64,000 nt of DNA from JAFGDI01 sp963667715 (GCA_963667715.1 OY763926.1:868001-932000), one strand, 5' to 3'. Counted from the stretch's first letter, positions 1-11,000 are shown. Notes: a model not told the origin generated them from the sequence alone. Program-made: numbers and translations.

Positions 1-39
1 TTATTTGTCGAAGTAAAAACTATCGAAATAAAGATGGTC

Positions 40-58
40 ACTCACCGTTGCGGTGGGT
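40..58 (+). other. Small hairpin upstream of tRNA-Trp
   Basis: An 8-bp stem (40-47 with 51-58, one G-U pair) closes a 3-base loop just before the tRNA. No T-run follows, so it is more likely a processing structure or the end of an upstream transcript than an intrinsic terminator. Bases 1-39 hold no recognisable gene; a ribosomal protein tail (rpmG often sits here) could not be shown. Confidence 0.3.
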
Positions 59-62
59 ATCT

Positions 63-135
<73 letters not shown>

Positions 136-291
136 TTTGTGCAGGAAAGCATAAAATACTAGATAGCTATAATGAGAAGAAGCGATTTAGTACTATGGTT
201 GTTTAGCATTGGCAGGTGATTTGAAATAGTTGCAGCTGGTGTGAAATGAACAGAGCTGAACACAATGGAATATTGTTTGGGAAGATATTAG

Positions 292-711
292 ATGAAATTC
301 AGTATATATAAAAAAGGGCAGGGATACTACACAAGGCTATGTACCGCATTTGCTGGTGTAGGCATGGTAGCACTGGGTTGTTACCAGCTAAAAGAGTCAC
401 TATCAGGTTGGCTACCAGCTGACATGGCAGATACATCAAAGGCCTGGCTCTCAGCGTTGATATCGGTGTCAGTATTTGTTGGTTTAAGTCTGTTTATCTA
501 CTTAGTAGTAAACAAGCCTAAATCAGCTGAGTTTATGATCGAGACCGAAGGAGAGATGAAGAAGGTCAACTGGCCGGCGAAGAAGGAAGTAATTTCATCA
601 ACAAAGGTTGTGATCATAACAGTGCTGGCGATGGCAGTATTGCTTGGTCTGATCGACTTTTTATTCCATTGGTTTTTCCAGGTTATTGGCATAATAACCA
701 CCAAAGCCTAA
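292..711 (+). CDS. secE: Preprotein translocase subunit SecE, three-TM form
   Basis: SecE clamps the SecY channel of the general secretion pathway in the inner membrane. The 139-residue protein has the family signature near residues 86-100 (EGEMKKVNWPAKKEV) followed by the essential C-terminal membrane helix (about 104-134). Two further hydrophobic segments at about 15-34 and 50-73 give three helices, as in E. coli; many bacteria have only the last one. The gene lies between tRNA-Trp and nusG, its standard place. The start is ATG at 292 with a GGGA-type ribosome site about 13 bases upstream, which is a little far. Confidence 0.93.
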   Translation: MKFSIYKKGQGYYTRLCTAFAGVGMVALGCYQLKESLSGWLPADMADTSKAWLSALISVSVFVGLSLFIYLVVNKPKSAEFMIETEGEMKKVNWPAKKEVISSTKVVIITVLAMAVLLGLIDFLFHWFFQVIGIITTKA

Positions 712-799
712 AATAGAATAATTTGGTATATAAATAAGGATCTATTCCAATTCATTTTAATTAATGATTTGGTATTGAAAATAGCAGACAGGGGCTGAC

Positions 800-1399
800 G
801 TGACAGAGACAAATGAAAATTTACCGCTGGATAAAGCAGCTTCAAACCCATTAATGGTATGGTGTGTTCTCCGTGTTGCCACTAACCGTGAAACTTCGAT
901 ATGTGAGACATTGAAGCGTAAGGTAACGGTAGAAGGTCTGGAAGAGCTAATGGGCAGGATTTTGGTTCCTACTGAGAAGGTAAAGCGTAATGCTGGCAAG
1001 CAGCAGCGAGTTTACGAACGCAAATTATATCCAGGTTATGTATTCTGTGAATTAAAGCTAGAGGAAGATGGCAGTATTCCGGAACGCAGCTGGTTTGTAA
1101 TCAAAGAAACAAATGGGGTCGGGGAATTTATCGGTACAGAGGGCAAACCCAGCCCAATGGCACCAAGCGATGTAGCAAAGATGCTCCATCAGACCGAGGT
1201 AGCCAGTGCTGATTCACCATCGGTTCAGATGGAATTTGTCAAGGATGATGTAATTAAGATCAAAGGCGGTTCGTTCGAAGGCTTTGAAGGTAAAGTTGAA
1301 GAATTTGATGCTGAGAAGGGTACAGTTCGTGTAATTGTAACCATTTTTGGCCGTGCCACACCGCTTGATATAGAATACTGGCAGTTAGAAAAAATATAA
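800..1399 (+). CDS. nusG: Transcription termination/antitermination factor NusG
   Basis: NusG binds the RNA polymerase clamp and links it to Rho and to the ribosome. The 199-residue protein has an N-terminal NGN domain (about 20-125, with the core RKLYPGYVFCEL) and a C-terminal KOW domain (about 150-199, with VKIKGGSFEGFEGKV, read here as VIKIKGGSFEG). The start is GTG at 800, preceded by AGGGG. The N-terminus is about 15 residues longer than in E. coli NusG. It follows secE by 88 bp and precedes rplK, the classic order. Confidence 0.95.
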   Translation: MTETNENLPLDKAASNPLMVWCVLRVATNRETSICETLKRKVTVEGLEELMGRILVPTEKVKRNAGKQQRVYERKLYPGYVFCELKLEEDGSIPERSWFVIKETNGVGEFIGTEGKPSPMAPSDVAKMLHQTEVASADSPSVQMEFVKDDVIKIKGGSFEGFEGKVEEFDAEKGTVRVIVTIFGRATPLDIEYWQLEKI

Positions 1400-1521
1400 T
1401 GAATTGTATGTAACCTGGTATTAAATAAGCTATTACGCCGCTAAAGTTATACTGGTAATACAAATCAATCAATACGGTTCCCGCCGGAAGATAGAAATAA
1501 AAGAAAGAGGGAATTTAGCAA

Positions 1522-1947
1522 ATGGCTAAGGAAATCAAATCAACAATCAAAGTACAGGCACCAGGTGGAAAAGCCACTCCAGCACCTCCAATTGGTCCAG
1601 CTCTAGGTCAGCATGGAGTAAACATAGGTCAGTTCGTTTCACAGTTTAACGATCGTACCAGAGAATTTGATGGCATGACCATCCCATGTGTAATTACAGT
1701 ATATGCAGACCGTACATTTGATTTTGTACTGAAAAGCCCACCAGCAGCAGTACTGCTGAAGAAGGCAGCGAATATCGCACAGGGTAGTGGCGAGCCAAAC
1801 ACCAAGAAAGTTGGTAGTGTAACTAAGGCTCAGGTTGAAGAGATCGCCAAGACCAAGCTTGATGATATGAACTCATTCACAGTAGAATCAGCAATGAAGA
1901 TGGTTGCTGGTACTGCTCGCAGCATGGGTATCGATGTAGTAGACTAA
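1522..1947 (+). CDS. rplK: 50S ribosomal protein L11
   Basis: L11 binds the GTPase-associated region of 23S rRNA together with L10-L12. The 141-residue length is typical. The N-terminal proline-rich loop GKATPAPPIGPALGQ and the motif GVNIGQF are nearly invariant in L11, and the C-terminal RNA-binding domain ends GTARSMGIDVVD. AAAGAGGGAA lies just ahead of the ATG. The 122-bp gap after nusG has no recognisable gene or clear L1-binding leader. Confidence 0.97.
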   Translation: MAKEIKSTIKVQAPGGKATPAPPIGPALGQHGVNIGQFVSQFNDRTREFDGMTIPCVITVYADRTFDFVLKSPPAAVLLKKAANIAQGSGEPNTKKVGSVTKAQVEEIAKTKLDDMNSFTVESAMKMVAGTARSMGIDVVD

Positions 1948-2044
1948 TAAAAGTTGGCTATAGATTCGCAATAATAAGTAAATAGAGTAATACGGTTAAC
2001 CACAGCCATAATTGTGGGAGCGTTTTTCACAAGAAGGTGACAAG

Positions 2045-2725
2045 ATGCGTGTAAGAAGTAAAAGATATAAAGCAGATGCTGAGAAGTTTAGCAAGGATAA
2101 GCTATCAGTAGCAGATGCGGTAGCGAAACTCAAGGGATGGGGTTCTACCAAATTTAACCAGACAGTAGAATTTGTAATACATCTGGGAATTGATCCTCGT
2201 CATGCAGATCAGGCGATCCGTGGTGCTATTTCACTGCCACACGGTATCGGTAAGACATTAAAGGTTATTGCATTCTGTGATGGCGACGATATCGCTAAAG
2301 CAATGGCAGCAGGAGCATCAGAAGCAGATTCAGATGATCTGGTAGCCAAGGTAGCAGGTGGATGGCTGGATTTTGATGTTGCGATCGCACATCCCAAGAT
2401 GATGGGTAAAGTTGGTAAATTAGGCCGTGTACTGGGCCCACAGGGTAAGATGCCGTCACCAAAGAGCGGAACAGTTACACCTGACATTGAAAAAGCAGTT
2501 ACAGAATATGCAGCTGGTAAGGTTGAATATCGTAACGACAATGGCGGAAACGTACACATACCGGTAGGCAAGCTTGACTTTGAAGCAGAGAAGCTGGTAG
2601 AAAATATCAATGCCTTTATAGATACGATCAAGAAGGCCAAGCCTTCAGCAGCTAAGGGGACATATATCAAGAAGTGCTGTATTTCAGCAACAATGAGTCC
2701 ATCAGTTGAAATAGATATCGTATAA
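2045..2725 (+). CDS. rplA: 50S ribosomal protein L1
   Basis: L1 forms the mobile L1 stalk of the large subunit and in many bacteria represses its own operon. The reading frame is open from a TTG at 2012, but the ATG at 2045 has AAGGTGA a few bases upstream, giving 226 residues, close to the usual 230. Family motifs include GLPHG-like SLPHGIGKT, the MMGKVGKLGRVLGPQGKMPSPK stretch (quoted in part: GRVLGPQGKMPSPK) and YRNDNGGNVHIPVGK. It follows rplK by about 100 bp and precedes rplJ by only 52 bp, so a conventional L10 leader between them is unlikely. Confidence 0.96.
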   Translation: MRVRSKRYKADAEKFSKDKLSVADAVAKLKGWGSTKFNQTVEFVIHLGIDPRHADQAIRGAISLPHGIGKTLKVIAFCDGDDIAKAMAAGASEADSDDLVAKVAGGWLDFDVAIAHPKMMGKVGKLGRVLGPQGKMPSPKSGTVTPDIEKAVTEYAAGKVEYRNDNGGNVHIPVGKLDFEAEKLVENINAFIDTIKKAKPSAAKGTYIKKCCISATMSPSVEIDIV

Positions 2726-2777
2726 TTAAATGGTTTTAACAGTTATCAGAAATGATTAAATTGATAAGAGGCTTAAA

Positions 2778-3302
2778 ATGAGTAAACGCGTAAAAGGCTT
2801 AATGAAACAGGAGCTGGCATCTAAATTAGAAGGTGTTTCAGAATTTGTTGTAGTTTCTTTATACGGTCTAGAAGGTACCGACAACAACAATTTCCGTGGT
2901 GAATTAAGCAAACAAGACATATCAGTATTTGTAGTTAAAAACACACTAGCAGTATCAGCACTTAAGGAAATGGGTCACGAGAATGTAGACGGCCTGTTTG
3001 ACGGACCATGTGCAGTCGCTGTGGGCGGCAGTGACATTGTATCACTGGCCAAAGAGATGGTAAAGTGGGCCAAGCAGCTAGATAAGCTAGAGGTCAAGGG
3101 TGCATTCGTTGAAGGTCAGGTTCTTGATGGAGCCGGAGCAGTAGCATTGAGCAAGATGCTCACACGTGCAGAACAGCAGGGCGTTATTGTTACTATGGCA
3201 GTTTCACCAGCGACCAAGCTTGCCGGCGCGATCATCAGTCCAGCAAGTACTATTGCAGGTTGTCTCAAGACAATCATCGACAAGGGCGAAGACGCAGCCT
3301 AA
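2778..3302 (+). CDS. rplJ: 50S ribosomal protein L10
   Basis: L10 anchors L12 dimers to the ribosome. The 174-residue product has the globular RNA-binding N-terminal domain (VKNTLAVSALKE, FDGPCAVAVGGSD) and the C-terminal helix that carries L12. A GAGGC-type ribosome site lies 8 bases before the ATG. It sits between rplA and rplL, but a 168-bp gap separates it from rplL, longer than usual for this pair. Confidence 0.95.
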   Translation: MSKRVKGLMKQELASKLEGVSEFVVVSLYGLEGTDNNNFRGELSKQDISVFVVKNTLAVSALKEMGHENVDGLFDGPCAVAVGGSDIVSLAKEMVKWAKQLDKLEVKGAFVEGQVLDGAGAVALSKMLTRAEQQGVIVTMAVSPATKLAGAIISPASTIAGCLKTIIDKGEDAA

Positions 3303-3470
3303 TTATTTTATCTGAGCTCAGTGATGTTTCATAGAGGCAATTGAGTTTGGAAAATTTATATAAGAATAATAATTTTTGTGCGATCCGACAGTCCCCTTAA
3401 AGTGGGTTAAACGAGACGGAGTAGTCACGGCCATCGGTACACAATATTTATATATCAAGGAGATATACAA
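3303..3470 (+). promoter_or_regulatory. Long rplJ-rplL intercistronic leader
   Basis: This 168-bp spacer holds no open frame. It ends in a very strong ribosome site (AAGGAGATATACAA-ATG). L12 is needed in several copies per ribosome, so a separate translation or RNA-stability element is plausible here. That is inference: no clear terminator or consensus promoter was found in it. Confidence 0.3.
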
Positions 3471-3875
3471 ATGTCAGAAGAAGCAAAAACATTCAGTGAT
3501 GATATCAAAGCAATTGGTGACAAGATCGTTGGTCTGACACTATTACAGGCTAAAGAACTTGCTGATTACCTAAAGGAAGAATACGGTATTGAACCTGCTG
3601 CTGGTGGTGCTGTTGTAGCAATGGCTCCAGCTGCTGGTGGTGAAGGTGAAGCTGCAGAAGAAAAGACAAGCTTTGACGTAGTTCTGAAAGAAGCCGGCGA
3701 TCAGAAGATCAAGGTAATTAAGGAAGTACGTGGCGCAACAGGCCTGGGTCTGAAGGAAGCAAAGGAACTGGTAGACGGTGCTCCTAAGACTGTTAAGGAA
3801 GGCATGAGCAAGGACGATGCAGAAGCATTGAAGAAGGCTCTGGAAGACGCTGGCGCAACAGTAGAGCTTGCCTAA
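3471..3875 (+). CDS. rplL: 50S ribosomal protein L7/L12
   Basis: L12 recruits translation GTPases to the ribosome. The 134-residue protein has the N-terminal dimerisation helix, an Ala/Gly-rich hinge (about 43-62) and the compact C-terminal domain with EKTSFDVVLKEAGDQKIKVIK and GLGLKEAKELVDGAP. The AGGAGA ribosome site 8 bases upstream is the best in this cluster, fitting a multi-copy ribosomal protein. Confidence 0.97.
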   Translation: MSEEAKTFSDDIKAIGDKIVGLTLLQAKELADYLKEEYGIEPAAGGAVVAMAPAAGGEGEAAEEKTSFDVVLKEAGDQKIKVIKEVRGATGLGLKEAKELVDGAPKTVKEGMSKDDAEALKKALEDAGATVELA

Positions 3876-3986
3876 GCAATTAGTCACGGAAGTTATCGAG
3901 GGCAGATTCAATCATAGAAATCAGAACAACTGATAACAATTGAATATGCGGTCAGATGACCGAGATAGTGACAAAACGCTATTAAG

Positions 3987-4024
3987 CATGTAGCCGGAGC
4001 CTGGTAACAGGTTCCGGCTGCGTG
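3987..4024 (+). promoter_or_regulatory. rplL-rpoB hairpin with GUAA tetraloop
   Basis: Bases 3987-4003 and 4008-4024 form a 17-bp stem with a few G-U pairs, closed by a GTAA loop (a GNRA tetraloop in RNA). No T-run follows, so it is not a classic intrinsic terminator. In E. coli the same interval holds an attenuator and an RNase III site that lower rpoBC relative to the ribosomal proteins. A similar job is inferred here from position and stability. Confidence 0.7.
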
Positions 4025-4128
4025 ATGTGTTTATTAAGAGTAAATTTCCGGAAAAACCGTTAGACAGATCTTAGGACGCTAGGATTATGATGTCAGAAAA
4101 CGGAACCCTCAAAGTTCAGGAGAACAAT

Positions 4129-7100
4129 ATGGCCTTCAAGGAGATTCGCCATTTTGGTCGGTTCAAGGCTACAACCGAGATCCCCTCATTAAGTGATATT
4201 CAGCAGTCCAGCTACGATAAGTTTTTACAGCTAGAAGAACTTCCAACCGAGCGTATTGATATCGGTATCGAAGCATTACTGCGGGAGATATTCCCAATCG
4301 TCAGTTATGACGAGAATTATGCGCTTGAATATATCAGCTATGAGTTGGGTAAGCCTCGTTATAATCCAGATGAATGTCGTCAGTTGCGTCTGACGTACGG
4401 TCGTCCATTCAGAGTTCGCTGCCGTTTATCACGTAAGGATAGCGAAGAGGTAATGGAAGATAGTGTATATCTGGGCGAGCTGCCAATTATGATCGGTGGT
4501 GGTGAGTTTATCATCAACGGTGCAGAAAGGGTAATCGTAAATCAGCTGCATCGCAGTCCTGGTGTCGACTTTGTAGTTGATACTCAGGAAGGTGACCGTC
4601 CATTACATGGTTGTCGTATAATTCCTGAACGTGGAAGTTGGATCGAGATCAATGTGACAAAGAAAGATGTCATGATCATCAGGATCGACCAGTCAGGTAA
4701 GCTCAGTGCAACTACTTTTCTACGTGCTATGGATGAAAGATTCAGCACGACAGAAAGTATCATGCGTGAGTTTTATGAGACTCAGTCTGTATCTGTAACA
4801 GATCTCCATCCGGACATGTGGGCTGTAGGGACAATCATTGATACTGAGACCGGTGAAGAGCTGGTTAAGTCTGGTTGTCAGTTAGGCGAAAAGGTCGAGA
4901 CAATACAGCAGTCCACTCTGAGAGAAATCGAAATAACAGAGTGTATAATCAAGGGCAGCGAAGGCAAGAAAGATATGCTTATCGTAAATACCCTTGCTGA
5001 AGATCCATGTGAAGATCACGAACAGGCATTGTTGAGAATATATTCCAGACTGCGTCCTGGTAATCCTACAAACGTAGAGAAGGCCAAGCAGTTGTTTGTT
5101 GAGAAATTCTATGACAGTAACCGTTACCGTTTGGGTCGTGTTGGTCGTTTCCGTTTGAATCGTAAGTTCAAGCTTTCTGTAGATGAAGAGATCATGGTGC
5201 TGCGTGATGATGATTTTGTAGCGTCAATGAACTATATCCTGAAGCTGCGTGCAAACGATGCATCGGTTGAACTTGACGATATTGACCATCTGGGTAACAG
5301 ACGTTTACGTACTATTGACGAGCTAGCCTCAGATGAACTGAGAAAAGGCTTCCTGAAACTGCGTCGCAGCGTACAGGAACGTGTTAGCGTCAAGGACATG
5401 AACGAGCTGAGCAAGATCTCAGAACTTATCAATAGTAAGAGCATAACAAGTGCAATCGACTTCTTCTTCGGACGAGGTGAGTTGAGTCAGGTTGTTGACC
5501 AGACTAACCCGCTGAGTCAGTTGACTCATGAAAGAAGGTTGTCAGCTCTTGGTCCAGGTGGTTTGAACCGTAAACGTGCCGGTTTTGAAGTTCGAGATGT
5601 ACATATCTCGCATTACGGTCGTATTTGTCCGATCGAAACTCCTGAAGGTACGAACATTGGTCTTATCAGTTCGCTGAGTATTTATGCTACAGTGGACGAG
5701 TACGGCTTCCTGATCACACCATATCGTAAGGTAGAAGGTGATAAGGCAGAGCAGGTAGTATACCTGAGAGCTGACGAAGAGATCGATGCCATTCTGGCAC
5801 CAGTTGATGTATTGACTGATGGTATTTCACAGCTGGGTGAAGGTGTGGTACTGGCCCGTGTAGACGGTGACCTGGCCCAGGCCGACACAGAAGAGCTAGA
5901 ATTTATCGATATTGCCCCAGACCAGACAGTTGGTGTATCAGCTGCTCTTATCCCGTTCCTTGAACATGACGATGCTAACCGTGCTCTGATGGGTTCGAAC
6001 ATGCAGCGTCAGGCAGTGCCTCTGCTACGTACAGAGCCGCCTGTAGTTGGAACTGGTATCGAAAAGGTAGTAGCTCGCAACAGTTCAATGGTGATCGTAG
6101 CACGTCGTGACGGCGTGATCACATATGTTGATTCCAAGCGAATTGTAATAAACGAAGCAGATGAATACGTTCTGCGTAAGTTCCAGGGCCTGAATGAGCG
6201 TACCTGTATCAACCAGAAGCCACTGGTTGGACTGGGCGAAGAGGTCAAGAAGGGCCAGGTAATTGCAGATGGTGCAGCTACCAGCAAGGGTGAACTTGCC
6301 CTTGGCCGTAACGTACGCGTAGCGTTCATGATGTTTGATGGATACAACTTTGAGGATGCGATCCTGATCAGTGAGAAGCTGGTCAAGGAAGATATCTTTA
6401 CCAGTATCCATATTGAAGAATATGAAATCGAATGCCGTGAGACAAAGCTGGGTCGTGAAGAATTCACAAATGATATTCCGAACGTATCAGAGAAAGCTCT
6501 GGCCAACCTTGATGAGGGTGGTGTAGTTCGAGTTGGTACTTACGTTAATCAGGGCGATATCCTGGTAGGTAAGGTATCACCGAAGAGCAAGAGCGAGCTG
6601 TCTCCGGAAGAAAAACTTCTGTATGCGATCTTTGGTCGTACCGGTGAAGATGTAAAGAATGAGTCACTGGAAATGCCAGGCGGCGGCTATGGTATCGTAA
6701 TTGACACCAAGCGTTTTTCACGTCGTATGTACATGAGCGATGATCAGAAAGTCAAGCTCAAGGAAAAGATGGCAATTTACGGCAACGAAATGGATCAGCG
6801 AATCTGTGAAGTATTCCGTCAGATGTCAAAGGCAGTATCAGACAAATTCTCGATCCAGCCAATTGACCCGAATACCGCTCAGATCCTTGGTGCCAGCGGC
6901 AATGATGAGATCATTAAGGAACAGGTAGAACTCTTTGATAAGAGCTGGGTTCTGGATAAGGTTGAGTCAGAAGAAGATAAGGCAGCCAGCGAAGATTTCA
7001 TGGAAGCATACCTGAGACGTCTGAAAGACATTCAGGACGAGAAGCAGCGTAAGCTGGCCCATATGAAACGTGGTGATGAGCTTCAGAGCGGAGTACTTGA

Positions 7101-7902
7101 GAAAGTAATCGTATATGTAGCCACCAAGCGTCGTATGAAGGTTGGTGATAAGATGGCTGGTCGTCACGGTAACAAGGGTGTAATTGCCAGAGTGTTGCCG
7201 GAAGAAGATATGCCGTTTTTGGAAGATGGAACACCATGTGAGATCCTTCTGAACCCACTGGGCGTACCAGGTCGTATGAATGTAGGTCAGATCCTTGAGA
7301 CACATCTGGGCTGGGCAGCTAAGCTGTTAGGATTCCAGGCGATTAATCCGGTATTTGACGGAGCAGACGAAAGCGAAATTCATGCAGCGATCGATGAAGC
7401 GAACAAAGATGTTCAGACACGTGCAGCGGAAGTTGCAAACGGTCGTATCCCAGGTGCTAATGAATGCTTCGTTGAAATGCCATACGGCGGTAAGATGACA
7501 GTATACGATGGTCGAACCGGTGAAAGATTTGAGCAGCAGGTAACAGTAGGTTACATGTATATGCTTAAGCTGCATCATCTGGTTGATGACAAGATCCATG
7601 CACGTGCAACTGGTCCATACAGTTTGATCACCCAGCAGCCGTTAGGTGGTAAGGCCCGTACAGGCGGACAGCGTTTTGGAGAAATGGAAGTGTGGGGCCT
7701 GGAAGCCTATGGAACCGCATATATTCTTCAGGAACTGCTGACAGTTAAGAGTGATGACGTTGAAGGTCGTACCAAGATCTATGAGTCAATGGTTAAAGGA
7801 ACCAACTCACTGGAAGCAGGTACCCCGGTATCATTCGATGTACTGTGTAATGAGATCAGAGGTCTGGGCTTGAATATGTTTCTTGAGAAGAAGCGTCTGT
7901 AA
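4129..7902 (+). CDS. rpoB: DNA-directed RNA polymerase subunit beta
   Basis: RpoB is one of the two catalytic large subunits of RNA polymerase. Landmarks are the rifampicin-binding region (RRLSALGPGGL, then HYGRICPIETPEGTNIGL), the GDKMAGRHGNKGV motif, and the C-terminal PLGGKARTGGQRFGEMEVW. The frame opens at 4087 (ATG ATG), but the ATG at 4129 has AGGAG at ideal spacing and gives the usual N-terminus MAFKEIRHFGRF. The product is about 1257 residues, or 1271 from the upstream start. It follows the rplL hairpin and precedes rpoC. Confidence 0.97.
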   Translation: MAFKEIRHFGRFKATTEIPSLSDIQQSSYDKFLQLEELPTERIDIGIEALLREIFPIVSYDENYALEYISYELGKPRYNPDECRQLRLTYGRPFRVRCRLSRKDSEEVMEDSVYLGELPIMIGGGEFIINGAERVIVNQLHRSPGVDFVVDTQEGDRPLHGCRIIPERGSWIEINVTKKDVMIIRIDQSGKLSATTFLRAMDERFSTTESIMREFYETQSVSVTDLHPDMWAVGTIIDTETGEELVKSGCQLGEKVETIQQSTLREIEITECIIKGSEGKKDMLIVNTLAEDPCEDHEQALLRIYSRLRPGNPTNVEKAKQLFVEKFYDSNRYRLGRVGRFRLNRKFKLSVDEEIMVLRDDDFVASMNYILKLRANDASVELDDIDHLGNRRLRTIDELASDELRKGFLKLRRSVQERVSVKDMNELSKISELINSKSITSAIDFFFGRGELSQVVDQTNPLSQLTHERRLSALGPGGLNRKRAGFEVRDVHISHYGRICPIETPEGTNIGLISSLSIYATVDEYGFLITPYRKVEGDKAEQVVYLRADEEIDAILAPVDVLTDGISQLGEGVVLARVDGDLAQADTEELEFIDIAPDQTVGVSAALIPFLEHDDANRALMGSNMQRQAVPLLRTEPPVVGTGIEKVVARNSSMVIVARRDGVITYVDSKRIVINEADEYVLRKFQGLNERTCINQKPLVGLGEEVKKGQVIADGAATSKGELALGRNVRVAFMMFDGYNFEDAILISEKLVKEDIFTSIHIEEYEIECRETKLGREEFTNDIPNVSEKALANLDEGGVVRVGTYVNQGDILVGKVSPKSKSELSPEEKLLYAIFGRTGEDVKNESLEMPGGGYGIVIDTKRFSRRMYMSDDQKVKLKEKMAIYGNEMDQRICEVFRQMSKAVSDKFSIQPIDPNTAQILGASGNDEIIKEQVELFDKSWVLDKVESEEDKAASEDFMEAYLRRLKDIQDEKQRKLAHMKRGDELQSGVLEKVIVYVATKRRMKVGDKMAGRHGNKGVIARVLPEEDMPFLEDGTPCEILLNPLGVPGRMNVGQILETHLGWAAKLLGFQAINPVFDGADESEIHAAIDEANKDVQTRAAEVANGRIPGANECFVEMPYGGKMTVYDGRTGERFEQQVTVGYMYMLKLHHLVDDKIHARATGPYSLITQQPLGGKARTGGQRFGEMEVWGLEAYGTAYILQELLTVKSDDVEGRTKIYESMVKGTNSLEAGTPVSFDVLCNEIRGLGLNMFLEKKRL

Positions 7903-8055
7903 TTCAGTTTGACCGTGTACTGTTTTAATATATAAGAAAAATAATCATTCAGAACAGGTAACTGAATGTTAATACGGACCGCCAGGAGCGAGCGGGGCAA
8001 GATGCAGCCCAGAAAAAGCCGCCCGGTTCGAATGACAATAAACAAGGAGTTTCAA

Positions 8056-11000
8056 ATGGTTGAGTCAATTTATGACCGCATAAATGATTACGGTTCTGTG
8101 AAAATTGCACTGGCCGATCAGCATGATATCCTGAGCTGGTCATACGGTGAAGTTCGCAAGCCGGAGACCATCAACTACCGTACCTACCGTCCTGAGAAAG
8201 ACGGTTTATTCTGTGAGCGTATTTTTGGTCCGGAACGTGACTGGGAATGTGCTTGTGGGAAGTATAAAGGTACAAAATTCAAAGGTATCATCTGCGACCG
8301 TTGTGGCGTAAAAGTTACACACAGTCGTTGTCGTCGTAAACGTATGGGCCATATTAAGCTGGCGGCCCCGATCGTACATATCTGGTTCTTTAAGGCAATG
8401 CCTTCCCGTCTGGCGAATCTGCTGGATATGAAGACAGCTGAGATCGAAAAGATCGTATATTATCAGGATTATGTAGTAACCGATCCAGGTCCAAGTCAGC
8501 TTCAGCTTGGCCAGTTGTTAAGCGAAGAAGAATACCGCCGTGCCGTTGATACATATGGTGAAGTATTTACTGCGGAGATGGGTGCAGATGCAGTTCGTTC
8601 TCTGTTAGATAAGCTTGACATGTATGCCGTATCAGTTGCATTGCGTGAGGAGCTGGAAACTACTAATAGCCAGCAGAAGAAAAAAGACATATCCAAGCGT
8701 TTGAAGATTATTGAATCTCTGCGTAAGAGTGCCAATGATCCCAGGAATATGACAATGGATGTAGTACCGGTAATTCCACCGGATCTTCGTCCGCTGGTAA
8801 TGCTGGAGAGCGGTAACTTTGCTACCAGTGACCTGAATGACCTTTATCGTCGTATCATTAACCGTAACAACCGTCTGAAGAAGCTGGTTGACCTGAACGC
8901 ACCGGAAGTAATTATTCGTAATGAAAAGCGTATGCTTCAGCAGGCGGTAGATGCACTGTTCGATAATGGCCGTTGTCGTCGTCCGGTACTTGGTTCAAGT
9001 AACAGACCATTAAAGAGTCTTACCGATATGATCAAGGGTAAGCAGGGTCGTTTCCGTGAGAATCTGCTCGGTAAACGTGTTGACTATTCTGCTCGTTCGG
9101 TAATTGTAGTAGGTCCAGAACTGAAGCTGTATCAGTGTGGTCTGCCAAAGAAGATTGCTCTGGAGCTGTTCCAGCCGTTTATTATCCGTCGTTTGAAAGA
9201 GCAGGGCATGGCCGATACTATTAAGTCAGCCAAGAAGATGCTGGAACGTCGTGATGATGCAGTATGGGATATTCTGGAAGAAGTAATTCATGCCCATCCG
9301 GTAATGCTTAACCGTGCCCCGACTCTTCATAGAATGGGTATTCAGGCGTTTGAGCCGGTACTGATCGAAGGTAAGGCTATCCAGCTTCATCCGCTGGTAT
9401 GTCGCGGTTTTAATGCTGACTTTGACGGTGACCAGATGGCGGTACATCTACCGCTGTCAGTAGAAGCTCAGGTTGAAGCCCATACCCTGATGATGGCAAC
9501 AAATAATATTTTCTCACCTTCAAATGGTGCACCAATTATGTCACCATCGCAGGACGTGGTTCTTGGTAACTATTATATTACCATGATGCGTGAAGGCGAA
9601 AAGGGTGAGGGAATGATCTTTAGTTCAGTACATGAAGCTATCATGGCATATGAGCTGAAGAAAGTATCGGTATTGGCGAAGGTACATGTTCGTCTGCCTG
9701 AGGACAAACGTGCCAAGGGCAAAGACGGCAAATATTCGGAGTATGGCCAGACAGTCGAAACAACAGTAGGTCGTTGTATCTTTAATGATATTCTAGCGCC
9801 GGCTATGCCGTTCTACAATACTCAGCAGGGTAATAAGGGTCTGAGTAATGTGATCAGCGACTGTTTTGCGATATGTGGTCGTTCAGAGACTATTGACCTT
9901 CTTGACGATATCAAGGATCTTGGTTTCAAATATGCGACCCTGGCTGGTTTGTCAATTTCGGTTACTGACCTTCGTATACCATCGCGTAAGCTGGAAATCA
10001 TTGACCGCACTCAGGAACGAGTAGATAACATTATAACAAACTATAATGAAGGTGCTCTGACTGACGGCGAAAGATATAATCAGATCATTGACGCCTGGAC
10101 TCATGCCCGTGTGGAAGTGACCAAGGAAATGATCAAGGAGATGGAAGTTGACTGGCGTATCGAAGATATGAAAGAGTCAACAATCGACGATCCTAAGGCC
10201 TATAAATACCTTAACCCGGTATTTTTGATGACCGAGTCTGGAGCTCGTGGTCGAATTGACCAGATCCAGCAGCTGGCCGGTATGCGTGCTCTTATGGCGA
10301 AACCATCTGGTGAAATTATTGAGACACCAATTAAGGCTAACTTCCGTGAAGGTCTGAACGTACTAGAGTACTTTAGTTCAACTCACGGTGCCCGTAAAGG
10401 TCTGGCTGATACCGCTCTTAAGACAGCGGACTCCGGTTACCTTACCAGAAAGCTTGCTGATGTATGTCAGAATGTTATTGTTAACATTGATGACTGTGGT
10501 ACTCTTAACGGTATCAGGAAGTCGGCAGTATATCAGGGTGAAGAGGTTTCAATACCGCTGCGTGATATGATCATTGGCCGTGTTGCTCGTGAGACTATCC
10601 GTAATCCGATCACTGATGAAATGGTAGTTAAGGAAAGCGAAGTTATAACCTCTGAGGCTGCTCGTAAGATCGAGGAACTTGGCCTTGAGTCTATCAGTGT
10701 TCGTAGCCCGATGACATGTGAAAGCCCACTGGGAATCTGTGCCAAGTGCTACGGTATTGACCTGAGTACTGGCAAGCAGGTAGAAAAAGGCCTGGCAGCT
10801 GGTATTATTGCGGCCCAGTCGATCGGTGAACCTGGAACACAGCTTACAATGCGTACTTTCCATACTGGTGGTATTGCTGAACGTAACGTTGTGGAAAATG
10901 ATGTTAAATCGACCTATGATGGTATCATCAAGTTCGATGAAGAAATGAATGCTGTGCTCAGACCGGACGGCTCAGGGGGTATGATCTCGCTGAAACGTAA

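Noticed and set aside
1..39. Possible 3' end of rpmG or tuf
   Set aside because: No frame in these bases matches the C-terminus of L33 or EF-Tu.
6009..6506. 165-codon minus-strand frame inside rpoB
   Set aside because: Antisense shadow of a highly conserved gene; composition is Ser/Arg-rich with no recognisable domain.
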